64,000 bases of DNA from Heterotrichella gracilis (Eukaryota > Sar > Xanthophyceae > Tribonematales > Xanthonemataceae): NCBI GenBank assembly GCA_032358255.1, contig JAULBX010028824.1, positions 124,001-188,000 of the forward strand, given 5' to 3'. A program made the translations under genes and the position numbers. A model generated the notes under the pieces. It saw nothing but the letters and a program-made list of their open reading frames with translations, was not told where the DNA came from and made no database searches. Of the stretch, positions 27,715 through 39,690 are shown piece by piece; the first letter of the stretch is position 1, and each line of letters opens with the position of its first letter.

Positions 27715-28330
27715 AGTTGTTTCCCTTTCGTCAACACGTTATCTAGCTTGTGTGAAACTGCACTGTTCCCACCCTCACAGTGGAACAGCATGCATGGTGG
27801 GCGGCACTGCAACCAAGGAATTGCTTCTTGGCGATGCCAGGAAATGGGGCAGCAGGTTACACCCAACCCTTCTCAAACCTTTCACACCAAAATAAACGCC
27901 ATCTGTGGTCGATCTACAGAGCTTTTGAGGTCGTTCACCGAGTCGACTTTGAGGTAACCCGAAGATGGGGATGTAATCATTGCGGTAGGGATTGTGGTTG
28001 TTTATTCCAGACCCTGGGCCAGACGTCCCACGGGGCTTAAGCCGAGAAGATGGGGATGCAACTGTTGACCCAGGGATTACGAATGTTCCTGGGCCAGGGA
28101 TCCTGACGCAAGTACGGGAATTCAAAAAATGGAGTGAGTCAACAAAAAGTCAAACCGTCCCTGAAAACGGCAAAGTGGTGCACCTAGCTTGTTTTTGCCA
28201 CTTGTTTGCACTAAACGGAAGGTTTGGAGTATATACTGTATATTGCACGCCTGCTCCCCACTAGAGTCACCTTGCCTGGTTTGGAACCACAACCCAAGGG
28301 TCAGCTGTCGTCAGTTACAGTTTGGCAACC
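27715..28330. promoter_or_regulatory. Divergent promoter with duplicated elements
   Basis: This 616-base interval separates the head-to-head starts of the diflavin reductase and the KEN-box gene. Two elements occur twice: GAAGATGGGGATG at 27961 and 28046, and CCTGGGCCAG at 28013 and 28088, in the same order with spacings of 85 and 75 bases. I see no coding exon. Confidence 0.6.
28229..28244 (+). promoter_or_regulatory. TATA-like element upstream of the KEN-box gene
   Basis: GTATATACTGTATAT lies about 90-100 bases upstream of the ATG at 28331. Position and composition suit a core promoter, but the transcription start is unknown. Confidence 0.3.
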
Positions 28331-30528
28331 ATGGGCCGGGGGCTGCGAGTCCGCAACCCCGTGGATTACGACGAGAAGGCAGCTCATGTGGACATCCAGC
28401 CAGCTTGGTACACGACAGCCAAAGCTTCCACGTCGAACGGTGCCCCGGCTGCAGCAAAATCCGCTCCCTCTAAAGGGGACAAGGAGAATGCAGCACCCAA
28501 GGCACAGCAGCTGGCCAAGGCTGCGAAAAAGAACAGCAAGGAGGCTCAGCCAGTGCCAACCAAGCAGAAGCAACCCACGAAACAGCCGCAACCGGAGACC
28601 TCAAAGTCTTCTGGCTCAAAGGGGACGGAACGGCTGAAAACCTCGCCAGACATCGTTCCCAGCAAGTCCCAGGCCAAACCCCTTCCCAGCAAGCGAAGCA
28701 AAGTCGCAGCCAGGTCCAGCTTGCCTACCCGTGGCAGGAACGCTGGTTTGGTTGTGATGGAGGTGGATCCTGCAGCCGACAAGGCCTACCAGGCTGCAAG
28801 CTGCCCCGAGACATCCGCTGTGGAGCTGTGTGCCAAACGCACGTTGCCTCAGGCGGTTGACAAGGCTGCTGTCACCAAGAAGCAGAAGCACACCAAAACG
28901 GAGACAGCCAAGCCCCTACCAGTCGTGCTGAAGCAGATACCAGGGCTACCGCAGGTTACCCAGCGGGTCTTGGTGCAGCAGCAACCACCTGCATCCACAC
29001 AGGGGGCTGGCACCAGCACAGCTCCCCAGCCTGACGCTGAGGTGCTGGCGGGAAGCAGCTCCAACTTCCAGAAGCTGCAGGTATGGGTATAAAGTTTTGG
29101 GGTTATTTGGATTTGCCTGTCACAGGTTATGTTTTGGTGAAGTAGCTCTGATGACGTGTAATGTGGTGCAGGGGCAGTACGATGCGCTGCAGAAGAAGTA
29201 CCAGGAGCTGAAGACCTCCAAAATCGAGGAGCTGGAGCAGCTTTTGGAGGAGCAGAACCATCACATCCAGGTGCACAGCGACACTGCAGCCAAGTTGGCA
29301 GACCACTGGAAGAAGGAGGCAGAGCGGCAGGCGGCCCTTGCAGATGCTGCCGGTTCCCAGCAGCTCCAGGCCAAGTACAACAAGTTGAAGCTGCAGCTGC
29401 TGGAAGCCCACCGCGAGCACCTCAAGCTCGGTGAGCAGCTGGCTGAGAAAGACAGCACCATTGCTGAGAAAGACAGCACCATCGCCAAGCTGCAGGCGCA
29501 GCTCGCACAGCGCCCCGCCACAGCTGATGTGGGCGTGCAGGCGGGTCCATCCACCCACAGCAACTCCACCTCCCATGGCTTGTCAGACCGTGAGGCGCGC
29601 CGTGCCAGCCTTGTGCTGCCCCAGGGCCAGGTGCTAAGGGTGCACCTTCAGGAGTGCAAGGAGATGTGCCCAGAGGGGGCAGACCTGTCGGAGCAATACG
29701 AGTGCATCCTGCCTGTCAGGGTTGTGGCAGAGTCCTCCAGCGTGGAGGTCAGCACCACTGAGGTGGCCAGCCAGGAGGCAGCAGCAGGGCAACCATGTGG
29801 CACCCAGCAGGTCCCCGCCCCAGTGGACATGGAGGTGGATGCTCCAGCCGGTTCTGCATCCCTTGCAGCAGACCAAGTGCTGCAGCAGCAACCTGCACCG
29901 ACCACAGCTGCAGCACCAGAAGCCCATCAAAGCTTTGAGCTTTCTGGCAACCAGATATCTGCAGCAGCCCCCTTGCAGCAGACACCAGCAGCTGCCACAG
30001 TTGCGGTGAACCTGGCGCTCACCAACTCCCCAGAGAAGCCAATTGCACTCACCATGACACCCAGTCCCAGTGCAACAGACGACACCCCAGCCTTGGCACT
30101 GTCCACCCTGACTGACTTCCACGCCAAGAGCAACAACACTGGAGGGTACACGTTCTCACACCGGCCCTCTGGGTACAGGTAAGCAGCTGCTAAGCGCCTC
30201 TCATATCTTCCCTGTTCAAAAGCGCAGTTACTGTGCATTCACACACCCTTTTGCAGTACAAACCCCGCTGACTTGTGGCATGTGCTGTGCCAGGTTTGAG
30301 CTCTCATTGGTACCCAAGGCAGCCCAACCCGCCCAGAGCCCCGTGAGCCTGGCAAGCTCTTTTGACATCCTGTACGAGCCCCTGGACCTGGGCGCCATGG
30401 CAGAGGCGCTGCCGGTGTACCTCAAGGACAGCATCGAGTTTGCAGCAGTATACAAGCCGCAGTTCCTCAAGCGGGTCATGGACTCCCTCAGCAGGTGGAA
30501 GAGGGCAAAGACAGCAGGGAACGCCTAA
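28331..30528 (+). CDS. Coiled-coil protein with KEN-box-like motif
   Basis: Three exons (28331-29080, 29172-30178, 30294-30528) give 663 residues. Residues 1-250 are basic and Lys/Pro/Ser-rich, with DKENAAP at residues 50-56, a KEN-box-like degron candidate. Residues ~251-365 are a heptad-rich coiled coil (QKKYQELKTSKIEELEQLL) ending with a duplicated seven-residue unit, AEKDSTI. A Pro/Ala/Thr-rich stretch follows, then a compact C-terminal domain of ~100 residues (GYTFSHRPSGYRFELSLV, then LYEPLDLGAMAEALPVYL). That domain looks conserved but I cannot name it. The degron and coiled coil suggest a cell-cycle or structural protein removed by the anaphase-promoting complex; this is inference. The ATG at 28331 is the first on this frame. 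Confidence 0.86.
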
Positions 30529-31052
30529 AACATCAGCCATTTGTACGGGTGTACCAAGCTACAGCCGGTGTGCAATGTCCAGCACATTGTTGTGTGCCTG
30601 CCTCAACGTCATTGGACATTTGCCTGTATTGGAAAGCAACCTGAAATGTATTTAACCCCTGGTCTTTTTCAGCTGTTGACACCAACGTGCTTTTCTTCTG
30701 CATTTTCAGTAACGAACTGCTGAACCTTCAAGTAACTGAGTAAGACCAATATTTGAGCAGGCGCAGCTGCGTTTCACATTTCAATCAGAGTCTCACTGAA
30801 ACAGGGTGGACACTGATGAACACCGGAATTGTCTGTCTGCTGTAACCCCATATATGTACTACTTCGAATCCTGACTTGCGGGTGCCGTTAAAAGAATGGG
30901 AAAATTTAGTGTTAAAGCATGGCCCAAGAGCTCGGTCAAAATGTGTACATCAAGGCACCTATCATAGTGGCCATATATTAATGCCCCACTAAAAAGCACG
31001 ACCAGGCTTTGACCATGACCAGAACTTAACCCTTGAAGAGTTGATTTTATCA
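30529..31052. other. Convergent 3' flanks
   Basis: Shared 3' region of the KEN-box gene (+) and the RH58-like helicase (-). TGTAA occurs at 30841-30845. I see no coding exon. Confidence 0.6.
30841..30845 (+). terminator. Possible TGTAA polyadenylation signal
   Basis: TGTAA lies 313 bases past the stop codon of the KEN-box gene, as expected for a chlorophyte polyadenylation signal. Confidence 0.45.
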
Positions 31053-34000
31053 TCAGAACAGGTTGAACAGGTCCTCCAGCCCCTTCTTGGCTGCCTCCAG
31101 GTCCTCCTCTGGCTGATCCTCCAGCTCTGGCGCTGCCATTTGATGCAGCTGTATCCCTAGCTCCTCGGCAATGCGCAGCAGCTCCCCCACTTGCTCAGGC
31201 GCAACCAGTGTCGTGATGGTGCCTGCAGCAGATGACACAGGTACAGTGAGCAAGGCATGGCGTGCACTCCGCACCTGCTGACGGGAGCTAGTTTCTATTT
31301 CAGCTGTATTGTACAACGCTCAAGAGCCATTGCGTCTCCAGGGATCGGATCAGCCTGAGGCACACTGGCACCACCATCAAGGTCATGCTAGGGTTGCACC
31401 CCCCAGAGCCAACCTGTGCGCACCTTGCACTGGTGAGCCAATTCGCCCCGCCCGCCCCGCCCTGTGCAGGTAGTCTGCAACATCATTTGGCACATCCAGG
31501 TTGTACACGTGGCTGACCGCAGGCAGGTCCAGCCCACGCGCGGCAGCAGGAGTGGCCAGCAGCAGCGTGGTCTTGTTGTCCCGGAAAGAGTGCAGGGCCT
31601 GGAGTAGGGTTAGGTCACCATCAGGGTTAACGCCCGTGTGCTATGGTCAAATACTTTCATGTTGATGTAGCCGTGGGTAAAAAAAGCCATGCTTTGACAC
31701 AGCATGCAGATTGTGATGGAATGCAGGCACCTGGGCACCACCGATGCTCCAACAATGCATCTTGTAAACGCCAAGCCAAGATAATAAAAGACGGTAATCC
31801 AATAAATCACCACGCCCCATCAAACTGCTGCGCACATGAAACTGCACAGCCCGGACACCTGGCAGCACCATGGACAACTACACTTTCCCGTTGTTACCCA
31901 CCTTGATCGGCTCCTCCCCCCCTGGGAGCAGCACAGAAATTTTGTGATCCCCCCATAGCACGTTGCGCAGTGGCGAGGTCATTTGGCGCGCCTCGTCCTC
32001 GCTGCGAGCAAACACCATCACCCGCGCAGGGGCGCTGTCATCTCCCTGCCTGCACAGGTGGCATACAGGGGTGAGGGAAAGCGCCGGCTGCTGTGCAACC
32101 ACCGCATTGTCCACAACCATGTTTAACAGTGTTTCTGCCTAGGTATGCACTAGGATGCGTTCGCTGGTGAGCAAGGGCTATCGGAGTGCAATCGCAATGA
32201 TGCAGCGGCATAGCTATCTAGCAGCAGGGCTTTCACAGCAGCACAGGCAGGACACCCCACGGCATGGGCATAGGCACTCCTCGTCTACAGTCAAAGCCTT
32301 TGCCTTTGCCCTAGCTAGCCACATTCTCATCCAATAACCCTTCAGAAGGGTGCATTTGGCATATATTGTAATGGATATCATTGCAGTGCAGAACATATGC
32401 ACATGAACCAGTTCGCATGAACTTGCGATGATCCAGCATCGTTCCGCCACCACCACTCACTCTTTGAGGTCCTGGCGCAGCTGCCGAGCCAGTGCGGCTA
32501 GCCGGTGGAAGTCATCGACCACGATGTAGCGGTTCTCAAGGCCAGAGGGGACCTGCAGGGGGGAGTGACAGTGGCGATGATATTGCCCGCACTATGCCCA
32601 TAGGCTGCATGATGCGCTCTGGAGGCAGCTTTATTGTGGTTTACCATCAGAATCCTCTTATCTGGGTGGCATTCAACAGGTCGCCAGTGCATGGTAATTG
32701 TCAGCAATAACTTCCATGCATGTGACCAAGTTAGTGGATGTAGTTGCATGGTGCAATATTCCCACAAGCAATCCAGTGACCAGTGGCGCAGAAATTGAAG
32801 CACATCCCAACGGATCAAAGCACTGTGCATGCCCTTGTGCCAAAGGCCTGCGCAAAAAACGCAGCCAGGATAAATGCATTGCCCTGAGTTCTAATTACCT
32901 AAGGGGCTCAAAAAAGCACGCTCCGTACCTGCAGAGCATCGCCAACAGCAATCCTGATTGGGTCTCGTAGCCAGCCCCTGCTGACTGCGGTCTCCAGCAG
33001 TGCATCTCCTGTGGTGGCACCGATAAACCCTATTACAGGTTTTTGCGCTTGCTTACAGGCAGCCTCCATAATTATCTCCATAGCATCCCCATGCTCCTGC
33101 ATACCAAGCAGCATACGAGTAAAACATATCTGATGGATTATTCACAGTGTTGATGCAGGAAGACAAATGATCTTTTGCGTAATGCATAAGCCCTCCTAAT
33201 TAGTGCTCACAGAGGCAAAACCATGATCACATCCATCCAACGATTTTCCATACACTGTAACAATTTGCTGCCGGAACTTCACATGTAATGAAAAAGGCCC
33301 GAATGGGAATTGGAGCACATATGACTTGAGCTTGAGCAACAGGATGACTCATAAATGGCAGCACAAGCCAACCCCCCATATTGAACTGCCTCCATGCATA
33401 CAACGCTTGTACATCGGCACACAAGTCACTTAATGTTCAACGGCCCCATGCGCATTTTTGCACAAGGCACACAATCCACAGGGCGCAATACCCCATGCAC
33501 CTCCCATGCCACCAAGCACTGGACAGTACCAATGCCCACCTTGAAGCACGCGTCCACCTCGTCTATCATCACCCCCTTGCAGTGGCTCATCAGCGGCAGC
33601 GCCATGGGCTCCATCAGCACCTCAACCAGGGCCTCCGGGGTGGCCACCACCACATGCGTCTCAGCCAGGTAGCTTTGGTTCTTGGCCAGAATGACCTCCT
33701 CCTTTTGAAGGAGGCCACGCACCTGAGGATGTGGCAGATTTCTATAAAACTCCATTCATAGCACCATAACTTGTGACAAGAATCATTCCTTTGGAGTGAA
33801 GGCATGCAGCACCCTTGGTGGGCGGCGTTTGAGCCATGGCGTTCATGTTTGCAGAGTATGGGACTGGTAGGAATGGAGTGCAGGCACCCCTCACGTGCAT
33901 GCAAATTGGAGCCGCTGCTGGCCAGTGACCACCTTGCTGGTTCACACATGTTTATGCCTCTAAGAATTCCCATACACGAGTTGTGTGCCCCTGAGATTTC

Positions 34001-35364
34001 CCATACACGAGTTGTGTGTATGTATGGACTGTGTGTGTCTACGGGACCGTGCATTTGTATGGTGGGCTGTGCTGCATGCACGGTCGTACCTTAATCCCCC
34101 GGGGCCCGTTGTAGTTGTACATGTTGCCAGCGGCGCCGGGTATGCCTGCGTTCACGCTGCCTCCGAACAGGCGGTAGATGAGCATGACCACTTGCACCCC
34201 TAGCTCCCTGGTGGGGACGATTATCACCCCCTGCGGCCCCTGCACCAGTGGACACATGGATGACATCCGTGCGGATCATGCCCTGTAATGCCGCTCCAAA
34301 AAATCATAATTTAGAAGTTCAGCATGACTGTACACAGTGATTCTGTTTAACGCAGAGTCTGACGGCGCTCACTAGGCATTAGGACACGCCATGCCTTGCT
34401 AATCCCACGTTGAATGCATGACAACACCTTTTAATCGCACAAATCCTGACCTCTACCAACTCACCACGTGCCTGGCTTAAGACATCATAAAAATCAACCT
34501 TTGAGCCATACTGTGCAAGGGAGATGCCTCACCTTGAGGTCATCTGGGTACAAGTCCGGAGGGTAGTCCAGGATAGAGAGCAGCGGAATAAGAAAGGCTA
34601 GCGTCTTCCCAGAGCCTGTCTGTGACTTGATGATGACGTCGTTCATCTCCTCAATGAGGGGTGCGGTGCGCCGCTGGACCTCTGCAGGTGGGAGCGCAGT
34701 GCAGTGGTGGGTGCACGCAGGCAGACAGCATGCCAACATGGGTATGGGCGTGCATGGACAAGAAAAGCACTACCTGGCAAGAGGAATAGACTGCAAGTAC
34801 GCTGTGACATTTTAGGCTCCCAGCGCAACACAGAAACACCCAATGCAGCAGACATGCCACCCTGGCCTTGGGTGGCATAGTGCTTAGTTCTTGGAGTGAC
34901 TACAGTGAGACCACGCAATCCAAGGTCCTACCTGTGGGAAGCAAGTACCCCAGCTTATCTGCTCGTTCTGCCAGCCATGGCGGTACGCCCAGGTCTAACC
35001 AGTTGTTTGGCAAGCTGAGGTCTTGGGCCCCCACAGCCTGCCTCAGCTGGTCCCGCACTGCTGCTGCCAAACCATAGTCTTCGGCTGCGATGGCTTTGTT
35101 CAATGCCGTTTGCAGCTGGTTGGCGTCCAGACCCACGAGGCTCCCGCTTGTTGAAGGCTCATCGTCACTGCTGGCCTGTATGTGGTGGAGCCGCTGGCCA
35201 CTCGAATGCTGTGAGGTGTGTGGCCACCGCCTCGAAGGGTTTGCTTTCCATGCTTGCCGTACAGAAGCGCACTGTAAAGAGTGCGGAAGCCTGGCTTGGG
35301 GCGGCTTCGCTTGGAGTGATTGGCGGGTGCACGCCAATGCCGCCCGGGCATGCATTGCATGCAT
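31053..35364 (-). CDS. RH58: Chloroplast DEAD-box RNA helicase, RH58-like, with UVR motif
   Basis: Nine exons (34932-35364, 34533-34681, 34090-34239, 33540-33722, 32929-33096, 32461-32552, 31902-32049, 31424-31598, 31053-31222) give 555 residues. Residues 1-~60 are basic and look like a plastid transit peptide. A UVR-type helical motif follows (LQTALNKAIAAEDYGLAAAVR). Helicase motifs: GYLLPTEVQ, SQTGSGKT (I), PTRELGVQV (Ia), ATPEALVEVL, DEVD in place of DEAD (II), GATTGD (III region), VMVFARS (IV), AARGLDLP (V), HRAGRAGR (VI). DEVD and the overall order match plant RH58. The enzyme unwinds or remodels RNA using ATP; its targets are unknown. All introns are GT-AG and in phase. Confidence 0.9.
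33967..34018. repeat. Tandem 31-base duplication in a helicase intron
   Basis: A 21-base core beginning TTCCCATACACGAG occurs twice with a 31-base period, in the intron between the helicase exons 34090-34239 and 33540-33722. Confidence 0.9.
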
Positions 35365-36136
35365 GTGGGGTGCTTGCAGGAATGAGGGCCACTTTCAACC
35401 GAGAAGCTATATAGAGGGCAAGCCAATGTGTTTGTATGGTCAAGTAAGTTGCTAGCTGCCTGGTTTCGTAGACAGTCCTTATCTCGATGGTTTGGGCAGC
35501 CCTGGTACACATAAGCTAGACTAGATGTGAGATGTAGCGAGTAATGTACCGGTATACACCTTTCTCACTGCGTAAGAATGGAGACCAACCACTTGAAGCT
35601 GTCTTGATAACGAGGAATACCGCCAACACGATAAAGGAAGGCCCTCAAACCCTAGCTAAGGGTCTACGGTCGACCAAACGCATGCATATGCAAAGTTTGC
35701 ATGCATAAAGATGTACTCGTTAGCTATTGAAAGCTAACCGGACTAACAGTATTGGGAGTTGTAAGCGCATCAACCTATGCTTCGGTGTCCACTGTACAAA
35801 CCTGCCGTCTTCCTTTGTGCGATTGAAGGTTGCAAAGACGTGCTTTCTTCCCTTTGTGTAATAGCGAGCGTTGAAGCGAAGTGTTTTGTTGTCCCAACGC
35901 GCACCATACCAGACTGCTTTGCGTTCAGGTAATCACAAATTGTGCAGTCGGTGGATACAGGGTAGCCATCACTGTCTGCATTCTCAAACATGGTATTTTA
36001 TATGTCCCATATATGGGAGCGCACCGCATTTCTATCGGTCTCCTGCACTTTCTTCTTTCACAGCCTCTCTCCCTGTCAGCACGCCGCGGTCTGACTCTTT
36101 CCCTGCTTGCAGTGCAGCAGGCAGTAGCAGTCAACC
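35365..36136. promoter_or_regulatory. Divergent promoter region, helicase and F-box gene
   Basis: Head-to-head starts of the RH58-like helicase and the F-box/LRR gene lie 772 bases apart. A minus-strand frame starting with ATG at 35991 is open for 73 codons but shows no recognisable domain, so I leave it unannotated. No clear TATA box was found. Confidence 0.5.
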
Positions 36137-38614
36137 ATGGTTCGGCACGACAGGCTGCTAAACCTGCCCCACGAGATCGTTCTGGATATTCTTCAACGGG
36201 TTCCTCTGTCAACACGGTGAGCGTTTGCATCACATAGACGCTATTTGTGCCCCTTTTGGATGTGCAAAGTATTGTTGCAGTGGGTGACATGCCACTCCCC
36301 AAGTAGTATTCAACGCCTCCCTTTGTCCGCACACAACCCCTCTTTGAGCCTGTATAGGGTGTTGCAGATATTTCGCCACAACAGCTGCTTATTGTTGCAC
36401 CTCTCATACCTCAACTACCTGTGTGAGAGTGCCAATGTGGTTGGTGCAGGTACACAGCAATGCCACTCCTGAACAAGGCGTGGTATGCCCTGCTGTGTGG
36501 GCTGGTGGAGCAAGAGCAGGTGGCATCGTTTACCCTGGTGCCACACAGGAAATCACTGCACCACGAGGTTGTCCAGGCTACTTGCGAAACGCAGCTATCG
36601 CCATGTGCGGCAAGGCACGACACGCATCAGTTCATTGCCCACTGGTCTGCGCCTCAGATGGCAACAAACTACTGGCAGAGTGTACTATCCACCGAAGAAG
36701 CGCTGCAAGCAACCATTGTGGGCATCAGCTTAGACAGCCAATTCCAGAGTGGTGCGTCTTCCTCCACCACACTAAGTTGCCAACATTGCGACAAGGTTTG
36801 GCGTGCCAAGCGTTCCCTGTGGCTGCTGCAGGGGTTGTGCTGGACAGCGCAGCGTGCAACACCTTGCTGGCGCACACTGGCTTGCGTGTACTGGACCTGT
36901 CCAATTTGTGCTTGCCCAAGCTCCCGGTATATACTGACCAGCAGCTCCTGCTGTTGGCACCAGACCATGAGTTGGTGGAGCCAGGTAGGAATGAGTGCAG
37001 ATAGGGTTTGCCAACCGCCCTGCATACATTTAGACATGCCATAACACAACTTTCTTGCACCATGACATCACAAAGAGGGTCCTCTGTACTGGGGACGCCC
37101 TCGGCACGCTCAACACACCCCGCAAACAGTATCGGGACAGCCACTGTGTTTGCTGCACATGCACCACCCCCAGCAGACAGCGCTGCACGTCATGCACCCC
37201 TTGTTGTTTTTTTGCAGATGATAACCTTTTGGCTGCGTCTCCCTTGGTAGCAAAGAGGAGGCTGCGCCATGCTGCTATTAAGCAAGCGGAGTCACTCGCA
37301 TGCTTGGCATCGCTGTCCACCCTTTCCAAGCTTGAAAGCCTTTCGCTGACGTCATACGATGAGGATTTTCCAAGTGCGCCTGGCCACCACCATGACACCC
37401 GGCATTCTGCAACTGCACCTGCACGCCAGCGTACCTGCTATGTCCACATGCTCTACGCCATGCAAGGCATGGCGCAAAATAAACATATAGAAGTACACAG
37501 CCTGTCCTTGACGGAGCACAGGAGGATTTAGCAACGAGAATGGCATTGCCCTCCTGTCCACAGTTTCCCATGTAGGTAGGTGCAGATGCCTCACTCCCAT
37601 CCCCAACCGCAGGGTCCCTCCCCACCCAGCTGGCTGCCCTCACCAACCTCCACACCCTCCACCTGCAAGGCATGAAGCTGGGGCCGTTGGCCTCCTGGCT
37701 GACAGACCTCCCCTTCCTCTCCCGCCTCAGTTTCAAGCACGTAGGGCTTACATTGGGCTCACTCACCCGCCTGCGCCACATGGCCGCCCTGCGCGTGCTG
37801 CATGTTGAGTCCTGCACTGGAGCAGGCTGCTGGGAGTGCTCTGAGGTGGCCATGATGCCCGCCATGCGCAGCCTGTGCCTGAGCGATGTGGACCTGATTT
37901 CCCAGCCGGTCCAGTACGGAGCCGCCCTCACCCACCTGGATCTCAGCTACAACCACCGCCTAGGCCACTATGGTGGCGTGCTGTCGTCGGCCTGCTTCAA
38001 TATGCCGGGTGAGCATGGAATGCGCTGCATGTGCTCATGTGCCACCAGCATGGATGCAGGAAATGACATGCATGGACTGGGGTACTATGCTGCAAGCTGG
38101 TGCTGGATGCAGGGTCGGCCGGGCTGCTGTCGCTCCCCAAGCTCCAGTGAGTGAATCTGCCACCATGCATATTATGCTGTCCTGTGTTTTTCCCAAGCTC
38201 AAAATTGCCAATCCTCCAGACAAAGAGGCACCCAAGGTTGCATGCAGGTTAGGCATCTATGCATGTACATGCTAACCGCTGCCCGGGACAAGTTGTCTTT
38301 GCAATGGACTTTTCATGTATCCAAGCTTGGTTGCTTGTAGGTGTCTTACGCTTTACAAGTCTGAAGGAGACAACATTGGCCAGTGGGACGTCTCCTCGCT
38401 CGCCACTGCGTTCTGTGGTGAGCTGTGCGGCTTGCAGTGTGCCATGCAGTGGTGCATAAACCCGCACACCGAGAAGCTGCGGGTGGTGCGGGAGCCGGAT
38501 AGACAGCTGGTGGCAGAGGGCACATGGGAGTCGCTGGATGTGGCTGAAAATGTGGCGGCGTGGATGGCTGGTGGGGCTGGGGATGTGGAGGCATGGCAAC
38601 AAGGTGCCTACTAG
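36137..38614 (+). CDS. F-box / leucine-rich repeat protein
   Basis: Seven exons (36137-36216, 36450-36751, 36832-36984, 37218-37373, 37613-38008, 38113-38146, 38341-38614) join in phase to give 464 residues. The F-box is split by the first intron: LLNLPHEIVLDILQRVPLST, then RYTAMPLLNKAWYALL. Leucine-rich repeats follow: LRVLDLSNLCLPKL, LSKLESLSL, LTNLHTLHLQGMKL, LRVLHVESC, LTHLDLSYN, LLSLPKLQCLTLY. Such proteins are usually the substrate-recognition part of SCF (Skp1-Cul1-F-box) ubiquitin ligases, the LRR region binding the target. The target is unknown. The second intron is only 80 bases, the shortest in the gene; its donor (GTGCGT) and acceptor are good. Confidence 0.88.
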
Positions 38615-39690
38615 CAGCAAGCGCTTGTGGGAGTGCGGACCTGTGGTGGCACTTGTTTTGCAATGTCAAGGGGCAGAAATGTCCAGTCTTTCGATTTGTA
38701 GCTGAATTTCAATGGTTTGCAGACCACTTTGTTAACGCCAGGTGCGCTTGCTAGTGTGTTGCCCAAGCGTACTTACAGTGCTTGTTGACTAGAATGACTT
38801 TGCAATGACGCCGTTTACGCCACATGGCTATTTTTAGAGGATATCCACACAAACGGCCATAAAAGCAGGATAGCAGCATATTGTAGATATCATTTTCATG
38901 CATACCGAAACTGGTTAGGTTTTAGCATGAACCCGGGCACTGTCTCCAGGGTAAGGTCTTTCGGGTTTAAAAGTTGTCCACACTCGCGCTTCTGTGTGTA
39001 ATTAGAGGGCCAGTTTTGGTATGACATGCTGTGCACATCATTGACGTTCACTTGCTGTGCTTGTGAGCAAAGCTGCTTGCACGAGCCTTGTTACCGTGTT
39101 GAGGTGTATACGTAAGAAGCATGGCCCACGGTGGTATGTTTTCAGGGTGCCTCTCACTCCAGATCATAAAATTTGCTATTCCTCCTTTAGCCACACTGCC
39201 ATTGGATTTCCTTCACTACTCATTGGCGAGCAGTTCTTCTCATCGACGAGCAACGTACAATTTTTATTGGTTCCTATCACAGTTGGTAAAATGAATGCAC
39301 CTTGCATGCATGCATTTCTACGCCATGCCATTGCAATTTCTACGCCATGCCATGGCTTGGCATTGGAGTTAGTGGGAGTACTCAGATAACTGCGCAAACA
39401 ATGTTGGCCTACCCTGCCGCTGCTTGCAAGGCATGTCAACAGCAAATGAATAGGTTACACCAGGGGTTCTTCTGTGCATCTTTTCCGCTTGATTTCAGAA
39501 AAAAAGAGCACGATTTCCAAAGATACGAAAATCCAAAATTTCCTCGGAAGGTTCGCAGAAGCACCTCGTTGCGGAAAGTTTCGGAGCCCGACTTTAAAGA
39601 GGCAGCTTGAAGGGCATTGGTATCAGTGGCACTCGTGCAATAGTTTGTCGTGGCCATAGTCTCCGCACCCTCCTCCTCTGCTACAGCAAC
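38615..39690. other. Intergenic region between two plus-strand genes
   Basis: It should hold the F-box gene 3' untranslated region and the promoter of the next gene. A short tandem duplication (TTTCTACGCCATGCCAT, twice) lies at about 39314-39352. I see no coding exon with family similarity. Confidence 0.6.
38997..39001 (+). terminator. Possible TGTAA polyadenylation signal of the F-box gene
   Basis: TGTAA lies 383 bases past the F-box/LRR stop codon. Confidence 0.4.

Noticed and set aside
30860-30880. A TTCGAATCC word resembling a tRNA T-loop
   Set aside because: No matching acceptor stem, anticodon arm or D-arm could be found around it; no tRNA, rRNA or CRISPR array was seen in the window.
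35770-35991. Minus-strand ATG-initiated frame in the helicase/F-box promoter
   Set aside because: 73 codons, no recognisable motif, and no splice partners found in phase with the helicase.
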